A DNA stretch of 64,000 bases, taken from positions 1,054,001-1,118,000 of the forward strand of contig NZ_SGXD01000002.1 of NCBI RefSeq assembly GCF_004216915.1, written 5' to 3'. Below the pieces are notes generated by a model. That model worked only from the letters and a program-made list of their open reading frames with translations. It was not told the DNA's origin and made no database searches. Position numbers and translations under genes: made by a program. This DNA comes from Motilibacter rhizosphaerae. GTDB lineage: Bacteria > Actinomycetota > Actinomycetes > Motilibacterales > Motilibacteraceae. Below, in pieces: positions 42,486 through 52,189 of this stretch. The stretch's first letter is position 1; each line of letters starts with the position of its first letter.

Positions 42486-43862
42486 TCAGGACGACGCGGC
42501 GAGCGCGAGCCGCTCGCGGACGACGCCGGCCAGCCGGTCGGCGACGGCCTGCGCCTGCGCGGTGGTCGGGGCCTCGACCATGACGCGCACGAGCGGCTCG
42601 GTGCCGCTGGGCCGGAGCAGCACGCGGCCGCGCTCGCCCAGCTCGGCCTCCGCGGCGGCGACCGCCGCCTGCAGCTCGGCGTCCGAGCCGGCCCGCGCCT
42701 TGTCCACGCCGTCGACGTTGACGAGCACCTGCGGCAGCCGGTCGACGACGGCGGCGAGCTTGGCGAGCGGCTCGCCCGTGCGCGCCATGCGGCCGAGCAG
42801 GTGGACCGCGGTGAGGACGCCGTCGCCCGTCGTCGCCGCCGAGGCGAGGACGACGTGGCCGGACTGCTCGCCGCCGAGGACGAAGCCGCCCTCGCGCATC
42901 GCCTCGAGCACGTAGCGGTCGCCCACCCGGGTCTCGACGACGCGCAGGCCCTCGCGGGCCATGGCGATCTTGAAGCCGAGGTTGGCCATGACGGTGGTGA
43001 CGACGACGTCCGCGGCGAGCTCGCCGGCGTCGCGCAGGGCCAGGGCCAGGACCGCGAGGATCTGGTCCCCGTCGACGACCTCGCCGTCGGCGTCGACCGC
43101 GAGGCACCGGTCGGCGTCGCCGTCGTGGGCGATCCCGGCGTCGGCACCGTGCTCGCGCACGGCCGCGCGCAGCGGCTCGAGGTGCGTCGACCCGCAGCCG
43201 TCGTTGATGTTGAGCCCGTCGGGCTCGGCCCCGACCGTGACGACCTCGGCGCCGAGCCGGCGCAGCGCCTCGGGGGCAGCGGCGTACGCGGCCCCGTGGG
43301 CGCAGTCGACGACGACCTTGAGCCCGTCGAGGCGGGCGGGCGCGGAGGCCACGAGGTGCGCGACGTAGCGCTCGAGGGCGTCCTCGAGCAGGCGCACGCG
43401 GCCGACGTCGGCGCCGGTCGGGCGCGGCGCCTGCGCGCCGGCGAGCCGGGCCCGGTAGTCCGCCTCGACGGCGTCCTCGAGCTCGTCGGCCAGCTTGCGG
43501 CCGCCGGCGGCGAAGAACTTGATGCCGTTGTCGGGCATCGGGTTGTGGCTGGCCGAGAGCATGACGCCGAAGTCGGCGGAGAGCTCGGCCGTGAGGAACG
43601 CGACCGCCGGCGTGGGGACCACGCCGGCGTCGAGGACGTCCACGCCGGCGCTCGCGAGCCCGGCGACGACCGCGGCGGCGAGGAACTCCCCCGACGCGCG
43701 CGGGTCCCGGCCGACGACCGCAGTGGGTCGCCGGCCGGGAGCACGGGCAGGCAGCACGTGCGCCGCCGCCACCGAGAGGCCGAGCGCGAGCTCGGCCGTG
43801 AGCACGCCGTTGGCGAGCCCCCGGACCCCGTCGGTGCCGAACAGGCGGGTGCCGCTGCCCAC
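42486..43862 (-). CDS. glmM: phosphoglucosamine mutase
   Basis: 458 residues from the GTG at 43862, 2 bases after the rpsI stop. [12 protein letters not shown] at the start, catalytic phospho-Ser105 in [12 protein letters not shown], metal loop DGDADRCL and C-terminal [12 protein letters not shown]. Converts glucosamine-6-P to glucosamine-1-P. Probably cotranscribed with rplM-rpsI. Confidence 0.97.
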   Translation of the reverse strand: MGSGTRLFGTDGVRGLANGVLTAELALGLSVAAAHVLPARAPGRRPTAVVGRDPRASGEFLAAAVVAGLASAGVDVLDAGVVPTPAVAFLTAELSADFGVMLSASHNPMPDNGIKFFAAGGRKLADELEDAVEADYRARLAGAQAPRPTGADVGRVRLLEDALERYVAHLVASAPARLDGLKVVVDCAHGAAYAAAPEALRRLGAEVVTVGAEPDGLNINDGCGSTHLEPLRAAVREHGADAGIAHDGDADRCLAVDADGEVVDGDQILAVLALALRDAGELAADVVVTTVMANLGFKIAMAREGLRVVETRVGDRYVLEAMREGGFVLGGEQSGHVVLASAATTGDGVLTAVHLLGRMARTGEPLAKLAAVVDRLPQVLVNVDGVDKARAGSDAELQAAVAAAEAELGERGRVLLRPSGTEPLVRVMVEAPTTAQAQAVADRLAGVVRERLALAASS

Positions 43863-43864
43863 GA

Positions 43865-44365
43865 CTAGCGCTTGCTGTACTGCGGGGCCTTGCGGGCCTT
43901 CTTCAGGCCGTACTTCTTCCGCTCCTTGGCCCGCGCGTCGCGGGTGAGGAAGCCGGCCTTCTTCAGGCCCGGGCGGTTGGCCTCCGCGTCGACCTCGTTG
44001 AGGGCGCGCGCGATCCCGAGGCGGAGGGCGCCGGCCTGGCCGGAGACGCCGCCGCCGTGGAGCAGCGCGATGACGTCGTACGCGTCGTCGAGGCCCAGCG
44101 TCCGGAACGGCTCGTTGACCGCCTGCTGGTGCACCTTGTTGGGGAAGTAGTCCTCGAGCGTGCGCCCGTTGACCTTCCACTGCCCGGTGCCCGGCACGAT
44201 GCGCACGCGGGCGACGGCCTCCTTGCGACGACCGGTCGCAGCGCCGGGGCCGGTGGCCGCCGGGCGTGGAGCCTGGGCGGCGCCGCCCTCGCTCTCGGTC
44301 GTGTAGTCGCCGACGAACTCCTCGTCGTCGATGTCGAGCGCGGGCTCGACGGTGGTCTCCGCCAC
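43865..44365 (-). CDS. rpsI: 30S ribosomal protein S9
   Basis: 166 residues from the GTG at 44365 (AGGAAGAG upstream). The N-terminal 40 residues are an acidic, Ala/Pro-rich extension common in actinobacterial S9. The core runs [17 protein letters not shown] to the C-terminal RKAPQYSKR that reaches the ribosomal P-site. Confidence 0.97.
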   Translation of the reverse strand: MAETTVEPALDIDDEEFVGDYTTESEGGAAQAPRPAATGPGAATGRRKEAVARVRIVPGTGQWKVNGRTLEDYFPNKVHQQAVNEPFRTLGLDDAYDVIALLHGGGVSGQAGALRLGIARALNEVDAEANRPGLKKAGFLTRDARAKERKKYGLKKARKAPQYSKR

Positions 44366-44415
44366 GGTGCCTCTTCCTGGGGTTCTCTCGTGCTGGTCCA
44401 GCGGTCCGGGGAGGA

Positions 44416-44859
44416 CTACTGCGCGACCTGGGTGATCTCGAACGGCACGGGCGACTGGCCCGCGTGCGGGTGCTCGGGGCCGGAGTAGACCTTGAGCTTC
44501 TTCAGCTGCTGGCGGCCCAGGCTGTTGTGCGGCAGCATCCCGCGCACGGCCTTCTCGACCGCCTTGCGGGGGTCCTTGTCGAGCAGCTCGTTGTACGGCG
44601 TGGCGCGCAGGCCGCCCGGGAAGCCCGAGTGGCGGTAGGCCAGCTTCTGGTCGCGCTTGTTGCCGGTGAGGGCCACCTTGCCGGCGTTGATCACCACGAC
44701 GTAGTCGCCGGTGTCGATGTGCGGCGCGAAGACGGGCTTGTGCTTGCCCCGGAGCAGGCGCGCGACCTGGCTGGCAAGACGGCCGAGCACGACGTCGTTG
44801 GCGTCGATGACGTGCCACTGGCGCTGGACGTCGCCGGGCTTCGGGGTGAACGTACGCAC
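44416..44859 (-). CDS. rplM: 50S ribosomal protein L13
   Basis: 147 residues from the GTG at 44859. [28 protein letters not shown] and [21 protein letters not shown] are the family signatures. First gene of rplM-rpsI-glmM, with a clear promoter about 106 bases upstream and a transcribed leader of about 100 bases. Confidence 0.98.
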   Translation of the reverse strand: MRTFTPKPGDVQRQWHVIDANDVVLGRLASQVARLLRGKHKPVFAPHIDTGDYVVVINAGKVALTGNKRDQKLAYRHSGFPGGLRATPYNELLDKDPRKAVEKAVRGMLPHNSLGRQQLKKLKVYSGPEHPHAGQSPVPFEITQVAQ

Positions 44860-44964
44860 GGTGCTGCCTTCGTCTCGGGTGACTCTCGCGGAATCAGGGT
44901 CTGTGCGGGTGCCTACGAGCACCCTCGGAGGAGGGGGCTCGGCCGACACGCACAACGACGTGCC

Positions 44965-44993
44965 AGAGTACCGGGCCCGGGAGGGCGGGTCAA
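44965..44993 (-). promoter_or_regulatory. rplM operon promoter
   Basis: On the minus strand TTGACC (44988-44993), 17-base spacer, TACTCT (44965-44970). A primary-sigma type promoter, with the start point about 100 bases before the rplM GTG, leaving room for a leader that might bind L13; no specific leader fold was recognised. Confidence 0.65.
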
Positions 44994-45014
44994 AACCCGC
45001 GGCGGCCGGGAGCG

Positions 45015-45047
45015 CGGAGGGGGCGCACCCCCCGGGCGCGCCCCCTC
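45015..45047 (-). terminator. terminator after the amylopullulanase
   Basis: 11-bp perfect stem GGAGGGGGCGC/GCGCCCCCTCC with an 11-nt loop, 25 bases past the stop and just upstream of the rplM -35. It insulates the ribosomal operon from the long upstream gene. Confidence 0.7.
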
Positions 45048-45071
45048 CCCACCGGCCTCCGCCGGTCGTGC

Positions 45072-48000
45072 TCAGCGCTGCACGAACACCGCCACGGTGC
45101 GCGCCGGGACGCTGAACGCCGACCCGCTCGCGCTCGCCGCCCTGACCACGGGGTCGCTGCCCGCCGCCTGCACCGGGCTGAGCGACCAGCCGGCACCCGC
45201 GCCGGGCACCGTCTGGACGGTGGCCGACGGCGTCGCGTTGAAGACGACGACCATGCCCCTGAGCGCGGGGTCGACGTCCGGGCCGACGGTGTCGTCCAGG
45301 CGCATGACGATCACGCCGGGCGTGCCCGTCGCCGGGAACGACAGCTTCTGCTGGACGAGCGCCGCCGTGCCGAGGTGGAGCAGCGGCGAGGTGGAGCGGA
45401 TCCTCAGCAGCGACTCGGCCTGCGCCTTCGCCGAGAGGATGTCGGCCTTCGTCGGCTCGAGCGCGGGGTCCGCGAGCAGCGGCTGCATGTACGACCACTT
45501 CGCGCCGTTCGACGCCTTCGGGGGCAGCCCGCGGCCGAAGCCGTTGGTGGCGTAGGTCGGGTCCAGCACGTCGAACCAGTCGCCCGAGTCGAAGCTGTTG
45601 CTGTCGAACGACTTGCTCCGGAGCGTGTCGCCTCCCGCGTGCCAGAACGACACGCCCTGGCTGAGCGCGGTGGTCGCCAGGGCCAGGGTCTGCATCCGGA
45701 CGCGGGCGGCCATCGGCGTGCTCTGCGGCAGCTTGTAGGCCAGCGCGTCGAACAGCGTCTCGTTGTCGTGGGCCTCGACGTACTGGACCCCCTCCTGCGG
45801 GTCGCTGGTGTAGCCGGCCGGCGAGCCGTTGTAGTCGACCTGCGCGCCCGTGACCGTCTTCCCGCTCGAGCTGGTGAACGAGTAGTCCTTCAGGCTGCCC
45901 GACAGCCCCACCTTGACGAGGTCCTCGTCGTGGAGCAGCGCCGCCCGCTGCTGGTCCGCCGTCCCGTTGACGGCGTCCCCGTTCGGGTCGGTGTAGAGCC
46001 CGCTGGCGAAGCCCTGGATCCGGGGGTCGGCGTCGAAGGGGCCACCACCGCGTACGCCGTCGCGGAGGCGGTCGTCGAACGTCCCGATGCCGGTGCCCGC
46101 CATGTTCGCCTGCGTCGCCTGCACGAACCGGGCGTCGTTCGCGACCTCGCCGAAGTTCCAGCCCTCGCCGTAGAGGTAGACGCGCTTCCCGTCCACCCCG
46201 TCCTTCGCCGGCGTCAGCGCGTCGAGCTTCCTGCGGAGGTCCACCATCAGCGCCTTGGGCTGGTGGCCCATGAGGTCGAAGCGGAAGCCGTCGACCTTGT
46301 ACGCCGTGGCCCAGGTGAGCACCGAGTCCTCGAGCAGCTTGCCCGTCATGAGGTGCTCGGTCGCCGTGTTGGCGCAGCAGGTCGAGGTCTCGACCGCGCC
46401 ACTGGCGTCGAGCCGGTGGTAGTAGCCCGGCACGATCCGGTCGAGGTCGTTCGTGCCCGCCTGCCCCGAGTCCGTCGTGTGGTTGTAGACGACGTCCATG
46501 ACCGTCCGCAGGCCCACGCGGTTGAGCGCCGCGACCATGTCACGGAACTCCCGGGTGCGGCGCGCTCCGTCCGGGTCGGTCGCGTACGACCCCTCGGGCG
46601 TCGTGTAGTGCGCCGGGTCGTAGCCCCAGTTGAAGCCGTCCTTGCCGGCCACCGCCGTCACGCACGCCTGCTGCTGGTCGCTGTCCGGCGCGTACGACGC
46701 CAGGTCGCAGGCCGGCTGCTGCTGCTGGGCCTTGTCCTCCTCGACGCTCGAGAAGTCGAGCGCTGGCAGCAGGTGCACCGTGGTGAGCCCGCTGGTCGCC
46801 AGCTCCCGCAGGTGCTCCATGCCCGCACTACTCGTGTCGGCGAACGCCTCGTACGTGCCGCGGTGCGCCGCCGGCACCGTCGGGTCGCTGATCGAGAAGT
46901 CCCTGATGTGCAGCTCGTAGATCGACTGGTCCTCCGGCTTCAGCAGCGGCGGCTTCACCAGCGAGTCCCAGCCCCGCGGCTCGAGCGACGCGTCGGCGAG
47001 GTCGACGAACAGGCTGCGGGTGCTGTCCTTCGACAGCCCGAGGGAGTACGGGTCGGTGACGACGTTGCTCTCGACCTTCCCGGTCTCGGGGACGAGGACG
47101 TGCACGTCGAAGAGGTAGTAGCTCCCCTTCCACGCGCTCGGCACCTTGCCGGTCCACACCCCGTCACCGTCGCGCACCAGCGCGAGGGTCGTGCTGGGTG
47201 CGCTGCTCGTTGCCGACGAGAAGACCTGCAGCTCGACCGACTTCGCCGTGGGCGCCCAGAGCGCGATGCTGCCGGAGCTCCCCTTCCAGGTCTGCCCGAG
47301 CGTGCGGCCCGCGGCGCTCCGGTAGACGTCGTCGATCACGCCGGAGGTCTGCAGACCCGTGGCGTCGACCACGTGGCCGAGGTCGTCGAACCTCGCCACG
47401 GCCAGCTGACCGGTGAGGTACGCCTGCGCATCACTGGCGTGCCAGCCGTGCGGCAGCCGGAGGACGTCGTAGCCCGCCAGGAACGGGAACGCCGCCTTCT
47501 GCGCCGCGCTCAGCCCCGCCGGGTCGTACGTCAGGCCGACCGAGGTGCCGCCCGGCAGATCGGTGTCGTCGACGCCGAGCCCGCCGTCCGGCGCGGTGTA
47601 GAGCCGGAACGAGCTCAGCTGCGGGTCGTCGCCGGCCTTCCAGGCGATCGTGTCCCGGTCGATCCAGTACGCCTTCTGCCTCGTCAGGTCCGGCTTGGCG
47701 GCCGCGCTGGCCGTGGTCACGGTCAGGACGTGGCTCTTGCCGTCGTACGAGAACGTCGTGCGGAGACCGTCAGCGGCGACGGTGAAGGGGATGTTCGCCC
47801 CGCCGGCCGTCCCTCCGGCGCCGTAGTCCTCGTCCCACCCCAGGCCCACGGTGGCCTTGGTCTCGTAGCTGCCCGCGGGGATCGACGTCGTCGAGTACGT
47901 GTAGGTCCCGTCTCCGTCGGGGTCCTGCAGCCAGGAGCGCAGGCAGTCGGGCGACCAGTCCGCCGTGCAGCCGAGCTCGCTCTGGAAGCTGCCGGCGGCG

Positions 48001-50825
48001 GTGACGATCGGGCTGGAGACGTCGTCGGTGACCCAGTGGGTCCGGGTGTCGTAGAAGAAGGTCACCCGCTTGCCCCCGGCGGGGACGACGAGCGGGATGT
48101 TCCCGCCGCCCTTGCTCGCCCCGGCGCCGTAGTTCTCGTCCCACGAGTCGTCGATCGCGACCTTGTAGGCGAAGCTCCCGGCCGGCAGGTCGAAGCTCGC
48201 GGACCAGACGTCGTCGCTGCGCTTGGTGAGGTGGGCGGCCGCGCAGTCCTCCTGCCAGTCCTTCGTGCAGCCCATCTCGCTGTCGAGGTCCCCGGCGAGG
48301 GTCACCGAGCTGGATTGGACGACCGCGGTGTCCGGGCCGGCAGCGCTGGCCACCGGCGCGGGGTCACCGACGATGCCGCTGGACGTGGCCACGGAGATGT
48401 GACCGGCGAGGTCCTTCACCACGGCGCGGTACTGCAGGAGCGTGCCCTTGGGCAGCGCGCTCGTGTCCTGGAAGACGCGGTACGGCGCGTTGTCGTCGGT
48501 GCCCAGCACCGTCCAGTCCTGGTCCCCCAGCACGCGGTAGGCGAACGTCACCTGGGCGAAGCCGCTCCCGGGGATGCGGACCCTGATCTCCGCGTTCGGG
48601 CCCACGACGGAACCCGCGACCGGTGAGGCGAACGTCGCCGTCGGGGCCGCCGCAGGGGCGTCGGCCGCGCCGCGGGCTTGGTAGACCACCGCGCTCAGCG
48701 GCGGCACCGTCATGGTCACGCGGCTCTCGTCGTCTGAGCGCAGCCGCTGCTTCGCCGCCGGGTAGAGCGAGACGAACGGCATTGTGCGGCTCAGGGTCGG
48801 GAAGGACGCCGTCTTCGTGGTCGTCGCGTTGTTGAACGCGACGAGGTACTCCGTCTTGTCCTTCGGGTCGATGCGGCTCACCGCGTACACGCCGGCGGAG
48901 GAGCTGCTGTAGCGCTGGATCTGCGTGCCGTCGCGGAGTGCGGGGTACTGCCTGACGAGCTTCGAGAGCTGCGCGATGTGCTGGTACAGCACCGAACTCT
49001 CGTCGTAGCGGTCCTTGCTGCCCGCCACCGTGCCGTCGATGAGCGTGTCGCCGTTGTAGTAGTCGACCTTGCTGGCGAACATGTCCTGCCGCGCCTGCTG
49101 GTCGTTGCCACCGCCCGTGCCGGTGAAGCCCTGCTCGTCGCCGTAGTAGACGACGGGCTGGCCGCGGGTGAGGAACATGAGGTCGTGGGCGAGCTCGTCG
49201 CGCTGCACGAGGTCGCTGGTGTTGTCCGACTTCACGAAGTAGCCGATGCGGCCCATGTCGTGGTTGCCCAGGAAGGTCGGCAGGTCGTAGGCGTTGGAGT
49301 CGGCGTCGGTGTAGTAGTCGTCCTGGGCGAAGAAGTCGCTCAGTCCGTTGGTGCTCTTGCCGTCCGCGAAGTCGCGCGCGCTGGCCTGGAAGCCGAAGTC
49401 GAGGGTGGCGGGGACCTTGCCCTGCTTGCTGTACGGCGCCATGACCTGCGGCTTGGCGTCGTAGACCTCGCCGAACATGAAGAAGTCGGGCTTGCCCACC
49501 TCGGCCGCGTGCTTGAGGATCGCCGGCGACCAGGCCTGCCAGAACTCCATGTTGACGTGCTTCATCGTGTCGATGCGGAAACCGTCGATGCCGAAGTCGA
49601 CCCAGGACGTGTAGATGTCCTCCATGCCCTTCTCCACCTCGGGGTTCTCGGTGAAGAGGTCGTCGAGGCCGGAGAAGTCGCCGTAGTTGGCGCTCTCGCC
49701 GACGTAGGTGGAGTCCCCGCGGTTGTGGTACAGCGTCGGGTCGTTGAGCCACGAGGGCACCTTGACCGAGGCGTCAGCCGGCGCGACGACCGGCGTGTAC
49801 GGGAAGCTCGTCTTCGCGTCCATCGCGGGGAAGTCGGGCTTCTCTGCGTACTGCGCGTCATCGAAGACCTTGCCGCTCGCGTCCTGGTACGGCGCGTCAG
49901 CCTTGGGGACGTAGCCGTTCTTGCCCTCGGCGTACTGGATGACGTCGGCGGTGTGGTTCGTGATGATGTCGAAGAAGACCTTCATGCCCTTGGCATGCGC
50001 CTTCGCGATGAACCCCTTGAGGTCGGCGTTCGTGCCCAGGTGCGGGTCGACCTGGGTGAAGTCGGTGATCCAGTAGCCGTGGTAGCCCGCAGACTGGTTG
50101 GTACCAGTGCCCTGCACCGCGCGGTTCTTGAAGCTCGGTGTCAGCCAGATCGCCGTGGTGCCGAGGTCCTTGATGTAGTCGAGCTTGCTCGTCAGGCCCT
50201 TGAGGTCACCGCCGTGGTAGTAGGCCTTGTCCGTCGGGTCGAACCCGGTCGTGCTGCGGTCCCCGGTGAGACCACCGGTGTCGTTGCCCGTGTCGCCGTT
50301 GGCGAAGCGGTCCGCCATGACGAAGTAGAACTGCTCGCGGGTCAGGTTCTTGCGCAGGCCGTCGAGGGCGAGCGAGGTGTCGTTCGGCTGCTGGCCCTCG
50401 ACCGGCGTCGTGGACTCCACCGACGGCATGTGCGTCGTGGGGTCGTAGCTGATGCGCACCTGCTGCTGGGACCGCAGGACGAGCGGGATGTCGCCGCCGT
50501 TCGGTGCGCCTGCCGCGCCGTAGTTCTCGTCCCACGAGTCGTCGATCGCGAACTTGAACTCGTACGAGCCGGCAGGCAACGTGAACGTGCCCGTCCAGGG
50601 GGCGCTCACCGCGCTCCCCGTGTGCGTGAGGTGCGTGGCGGCGCAGGCGGGCTGCCAGTCCGAGGAGCAGCCCAGCTCGGACTGCAGGCTCCCCGCCAGC
50701 GTCACGCTCGTCGTCGTCGTCGCCTCGGCTGCCGCCCCGGGGGCGGTGGCTGCAAGAACGGACGTCGGGACGGCGATGATGCTTGCAAGGAGCACCGAGG
50801 TGGTACGGGTCGGACGTCGGCGCAC
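45072..50825 (-). CDS. secreted amylopullulanase: alpha-amylase and pullulanase in one chain
   Basis: 1,917 residues from the GTG at 50825 (GGAG upstream), signal peptide 1-33. In order: X25-type starch-binding module (about 40-130); GH13 alpha-amylase (about 160-650; [25 protein letters not shown]); all-beta region (about 650-815); two more X25 modules (about 830-925, 935-1025); pullulanase N-domain and CBM48 (about 1040-1280); GH13 pullulanase (about 1300-1790; [31 protein letters not shown]) and C-terminal beta domain. It should cut alpha-1,4 and alpha-1,6 bonds of starch or glycogen outside the cell, feeding the alpha-glucosidase at 9390. It has TTGCAG operators upstream and sits between rplM and the T7SS genes. 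Confidence 0.94.
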   Translation of the reverse strand: MRRRPTRTTSVLLASIIAVPTSVLAATAPGAAAEATTTTSVTLAGSLQSELGCSSDWQPACAATHLTHTGSAVSAPWTGTFTLPAGSYEFKFAIDDSWDENYGAAGAPNGGDIPLVLRSQQQVRISYDPTTHMPSVESTTPVEGQQPNDTSLALDGLRKNLTREQFYFVMADRFANGDTGNDTGGLTGDRSTTGFDPTDKAYYHGGDLKGLTSKLDYIKDLGTTAIWLTPSFKNRAVQGTGTNQSAGYHGYWITDFTQVDPHLGTNADLKGFIAKAHAKGMKVFFDIITNHTADVIQYAEGKNGYVPKADAPYQDASGKVFDDAQYAEKPDFPAMDAKTSFPYTPVVAPADASVKVPSWLNDPTLYHNRGDSTYVGESANYGDFSGLDDLFTENPEVEKGMEDIYTSWVDFGIDGFRIDTMKHVNMEFWQAWSPAILKHAAEVGKPDFFMFGEVYDAKPQVMAPYSKQGKVPATLDFGFQASARDFADGKSTNGLSDFFAQDDYYTDADSNAYDLPTFLGNHDMGRIGYFVKSDNTSDLVQRDELAHDLMFLTRGQPVVYYGDEQGFTGTGGGNDQQARQDMFASKVDYYNGDTLIDGTVAGSKDRYDESSVLYQHIAQLSKLVRQYPALRDGTQIQRYSSSSAGVYAVSRIDPKDKTEYLVAFNNATTTKTASFPTLSRTMPFVSLYPAAKQRLRSDDESRVTMTVPPLSAVVYQARGAADAPAAAPTATFASPVAGSVVGPNAEIRVRIPGSGFAQVTFAYRVLGDQDWTVLGTDDNAPYRVFQDTSALPKGTLLQYRAVVKDLAGHISVATSSGIVGDPAPVASAAGPDTAVVQSSSVTLAGDLDSEMGCTKDWQEDCAAAHLTKRSDDVWSASFDLPAGSFAYKVAIDDSWDENYGAGASKGGGNIPLVVPAGGKRVTFFYDTRTHWVTDDVSSPIVTAAGSFQSELGCTADWSPDCLRSWLQDPDGDGTYTYSTTSIPAGSYETKATVGLGWDEDYGAGGTAGGANIPFTVAADGLRTTFSYDGKSHVLTVTTASAAAKPDLTRQKAYWIDRDTIAWKAGDDPQLSSFRLYTAPDGGLGVDDTDLPGGTSVGLTYDPAGLSAAQKAAFPFLAGYDVLRLPHGWHASDAQAYLTGQLAVARFDDLGHVVDATGLQTSGVIDDVYRSAAGRTLGQTWKGSSGSIALWAPTAKSVELQVFSSATSSAPSTTLALVRDGDGVWTGKVPSAWKGSYYLFDVHVLVPETGKVESNVVTDPYSLGLSKDSTRSLFVDLADASLEPRGWDSLVKPPLLKPEDQSIYELHIRDFSISDPTVPAAHRGTYEAFADTSSAGMEHLRELATSGLTTVHLLPALDFSSVEEDKAQQQQPACDLASYAPDSDQQQACVTAVAGKDGFNWGYDPAHYTTPEGSYATDPDGARRTREFRDMVAALNRVGLRTVMDVVYNHTTDSGQAGTNDLDRIVPGYYHRLDASGAVETSTCCANTATEHLMTGKLLEDSVLTWATAYKVDGFRFDLMGHQPKALMVDLRRKLDALTPAKDGVDGKRVYLYGEGWNFGEVANDARFVQATQANMAGTGIGTFDDRLRDGVRGGGPFDADPRIQGFASGLYTDPNGDAVNGTADQQRAALLHDEDLVKVGLSGSLKDYSFTSSSGKTVTGAQVDYNGSPAGYTSDPQEGVQYVEAHDNETLFDALAYKLPQSTPMAARVRMQTLALATTALSQGVSFWHAGGDTLRSKSFDSNSFDSGDWFDVLDPTYATNGFGRGLPPKASNGAKWSYMQPLLADPALEPTKADILSAKAQAESLLRIRSTSPLLHLGTAALVQQKLSFPATGTPGVIVMRLDDTVGPDVDPALRGMVVVFNATPSATVQTVPGAGAGWSLSPVQAAGSDPVVRAASASGSAFSVPARTVAVFVQR

Positions 50826-50873
50826 AGAGGCTCCTTCACCGGTGAAGTCGAGATGCGCCAGAACCTAGTGCGC

Positions 50874-50900
50874 CTGCAAGACCGATGGAAGAGCTGCAAG
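50874..50900 (-). promoter_or_regulatory. maltose-regulator-type operator boxes before the amylopullulanase
   Basis: On the minus strand CTTGCAG occurs twice (50894-50900 and 50874-50880), start-to-start 20 bp, 49-75 bases before the GTG. Same motif and spacing as before the alpha-glucosidase at 9291-9316, supporting one regulator for both. Confidence 0.65.
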
Positions 50901-50942
50901 AGATTTCGTTACCAAACGGTGGCCCAGACGGAGTGCGCGCCC

Positions 50943-52187
50943 TCAGCGCCGCGGTGCGGAGCCGCGTCTGCGGACGGCGAGCAGACTGCCGAGCCCTGCC
51001 GCCAGCACGACCACCAGGGCGCCGAGCCCCACGAGCAGACCGGTCGAGGTGCCGGCGCCCGAGCTGGTGGGCGCGGCTGCCGCGGCGGTCGCGCCCGGCG
51101 CCGGGGCGTCCGCCGCCGTCCCGCTGCTCGTCGGAGCCGCGGAGGCGGCCGCGGCGCTCGAGGTCCCCCCCGACGCCGCGGCCGAGGCGGCAGGTGCCGT
51201 GGCGGGACTGCTCGTCTGCACCGCGCTCTGCCCCGACAGCAGCGGGTTCGTCGCCACGTGGGGCACGTCCGCCGTCAACGCCCGCACCGGGTCGACGATC
51301 CCGAAGCCGTACTCCGGGTCCCTGCCCTTCGCCCCCGCGTCGTCGGCGGTCTGCACCAGCCGGGCGATGACGTCCGGCGCCTTCAGCCGCGGGTACTTCG
51401 CCCGCACCAGGGCTGCCGTCGCCGACACCAGCGCGGTGGACGCGCTGGTCCCGCTCCCCTTGAACAGCCGGCCGCCCGGACCCACCACCGTCATGTCGAC
51501 GCCCGGCGCAGCCAGCACCGCCTCCGGCCCGTGCACGGACACCTGCGAGAACCGACCACGCTGGTCCACCGCCGTCACGGCGATGACACCGGGCAGCCGG
51601 GCGGGGCAGTCGACGCCGCGGTCGCCCTGGGTCCTGTTGCCTGCCGCCGCGACCACCACGACGTCCGCAGCGACGGCCGCCTTGACCGCCTCGCGGATCA
51701 CCAGCGTGCACACGCCCTCGCCGAACGAGAGGTTCAGCACTCCCACGTGGTGCTTCGCGGCCCAGCCGATCCCGTAGGCCTCCTGCTCGTTGACCCCCGC
51801 CTGGACGGTGCTCGCGGTCCCGACCGAGAGCACCGTGGCCCCCGGGGCCAGCCCCCGGAGACCGCTCCGCGCGCCCGACCCGACCATGAGGTCCGCCATG
51901 CCGGTGCCGTGAGGGTCGGCGGAAGGGGTCTTCGCGCCGTCCAGCCGCAGCCCCTCGCGCACGCGACCGCGCAGCTCCGGCACGGAGGTGTCGACCGGGG
52001 TGTCGACCAGCCCGATGACGACGCCCTTGCCGGTGGAGATGCGGTTGGCGTCGGCCGCGTGCAGGAAGCCCAGCTGCCATGCCGCGCTCCCCGCCGCCGA
52101 CGCGCCGGGTGCCGCCCCGACCACCGGGCCGGCCAGCGCCAGCAGGGCGACCCCCCCGACAGCGGCGGGTCGCGGGAGGCGAGCCAC
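50943..52187 (-). CDS. mycP: mycosin, T7SS subtilisin-like protease
   Basis: 414 residues from the GTG at 52187, 2 bases after the stop of the PPE-like gene; an upstream in-frame ATG at 52262 is possible. Signal peptide 1-33. Catalytic triad Asp62 (GLVDTPVD), His93 (DPHGTGMA) and Ser248 (GSGTSASTALVSA), oxyanion Asn184, one likely disulfide (Cys160-Cys194). A Ser/Ala/Pro-rich linker (about 315-375) leads to a C-terminal membrane anchor. Mycosins stabilise the T7SS membrane complex. Its position nearest rplM matches the ESX-4 region, although mycP4 itself lies elsewhere in that locus. Confidence 0.93.
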   Translation of the reverse strand: MARLPRPAAVGGVALLALAGPVVGAAPGASAAGSAAWQLGFLHAADANRISTGKGVVIGLVDTPVDTSVPELRGRVREGLRLDGAKTPSADPHGTGMADLMVGSGARSGLRGLAPGATVLSVGTASTVQAGVNEQEAYGIGWAAKHHVGVLNLSFGEGVCTLVIREAVKAAVAADVVVVAAAGNRTQGDRGVDCPARLPGVIAVTAVDQRGRFSQVSVHGPEAVLAAPGVDMTVVGPGGRLFKGSGTSASTALVSATAALVRAKYPRLKAPDVIARLVQTADDAGAKGRDPEYGFGIVDPVRALTADVPHVATNPLLSGQSAVQTSSPATAPAASAAASGGTSSAAAASAAPTSSGTAADAPAPGATAAAAAPTSSGAGTSTGLLVGLGALVVVLAAGLGSLLAVRRRGSAPRR

Positions 52188-52189
52188 CG

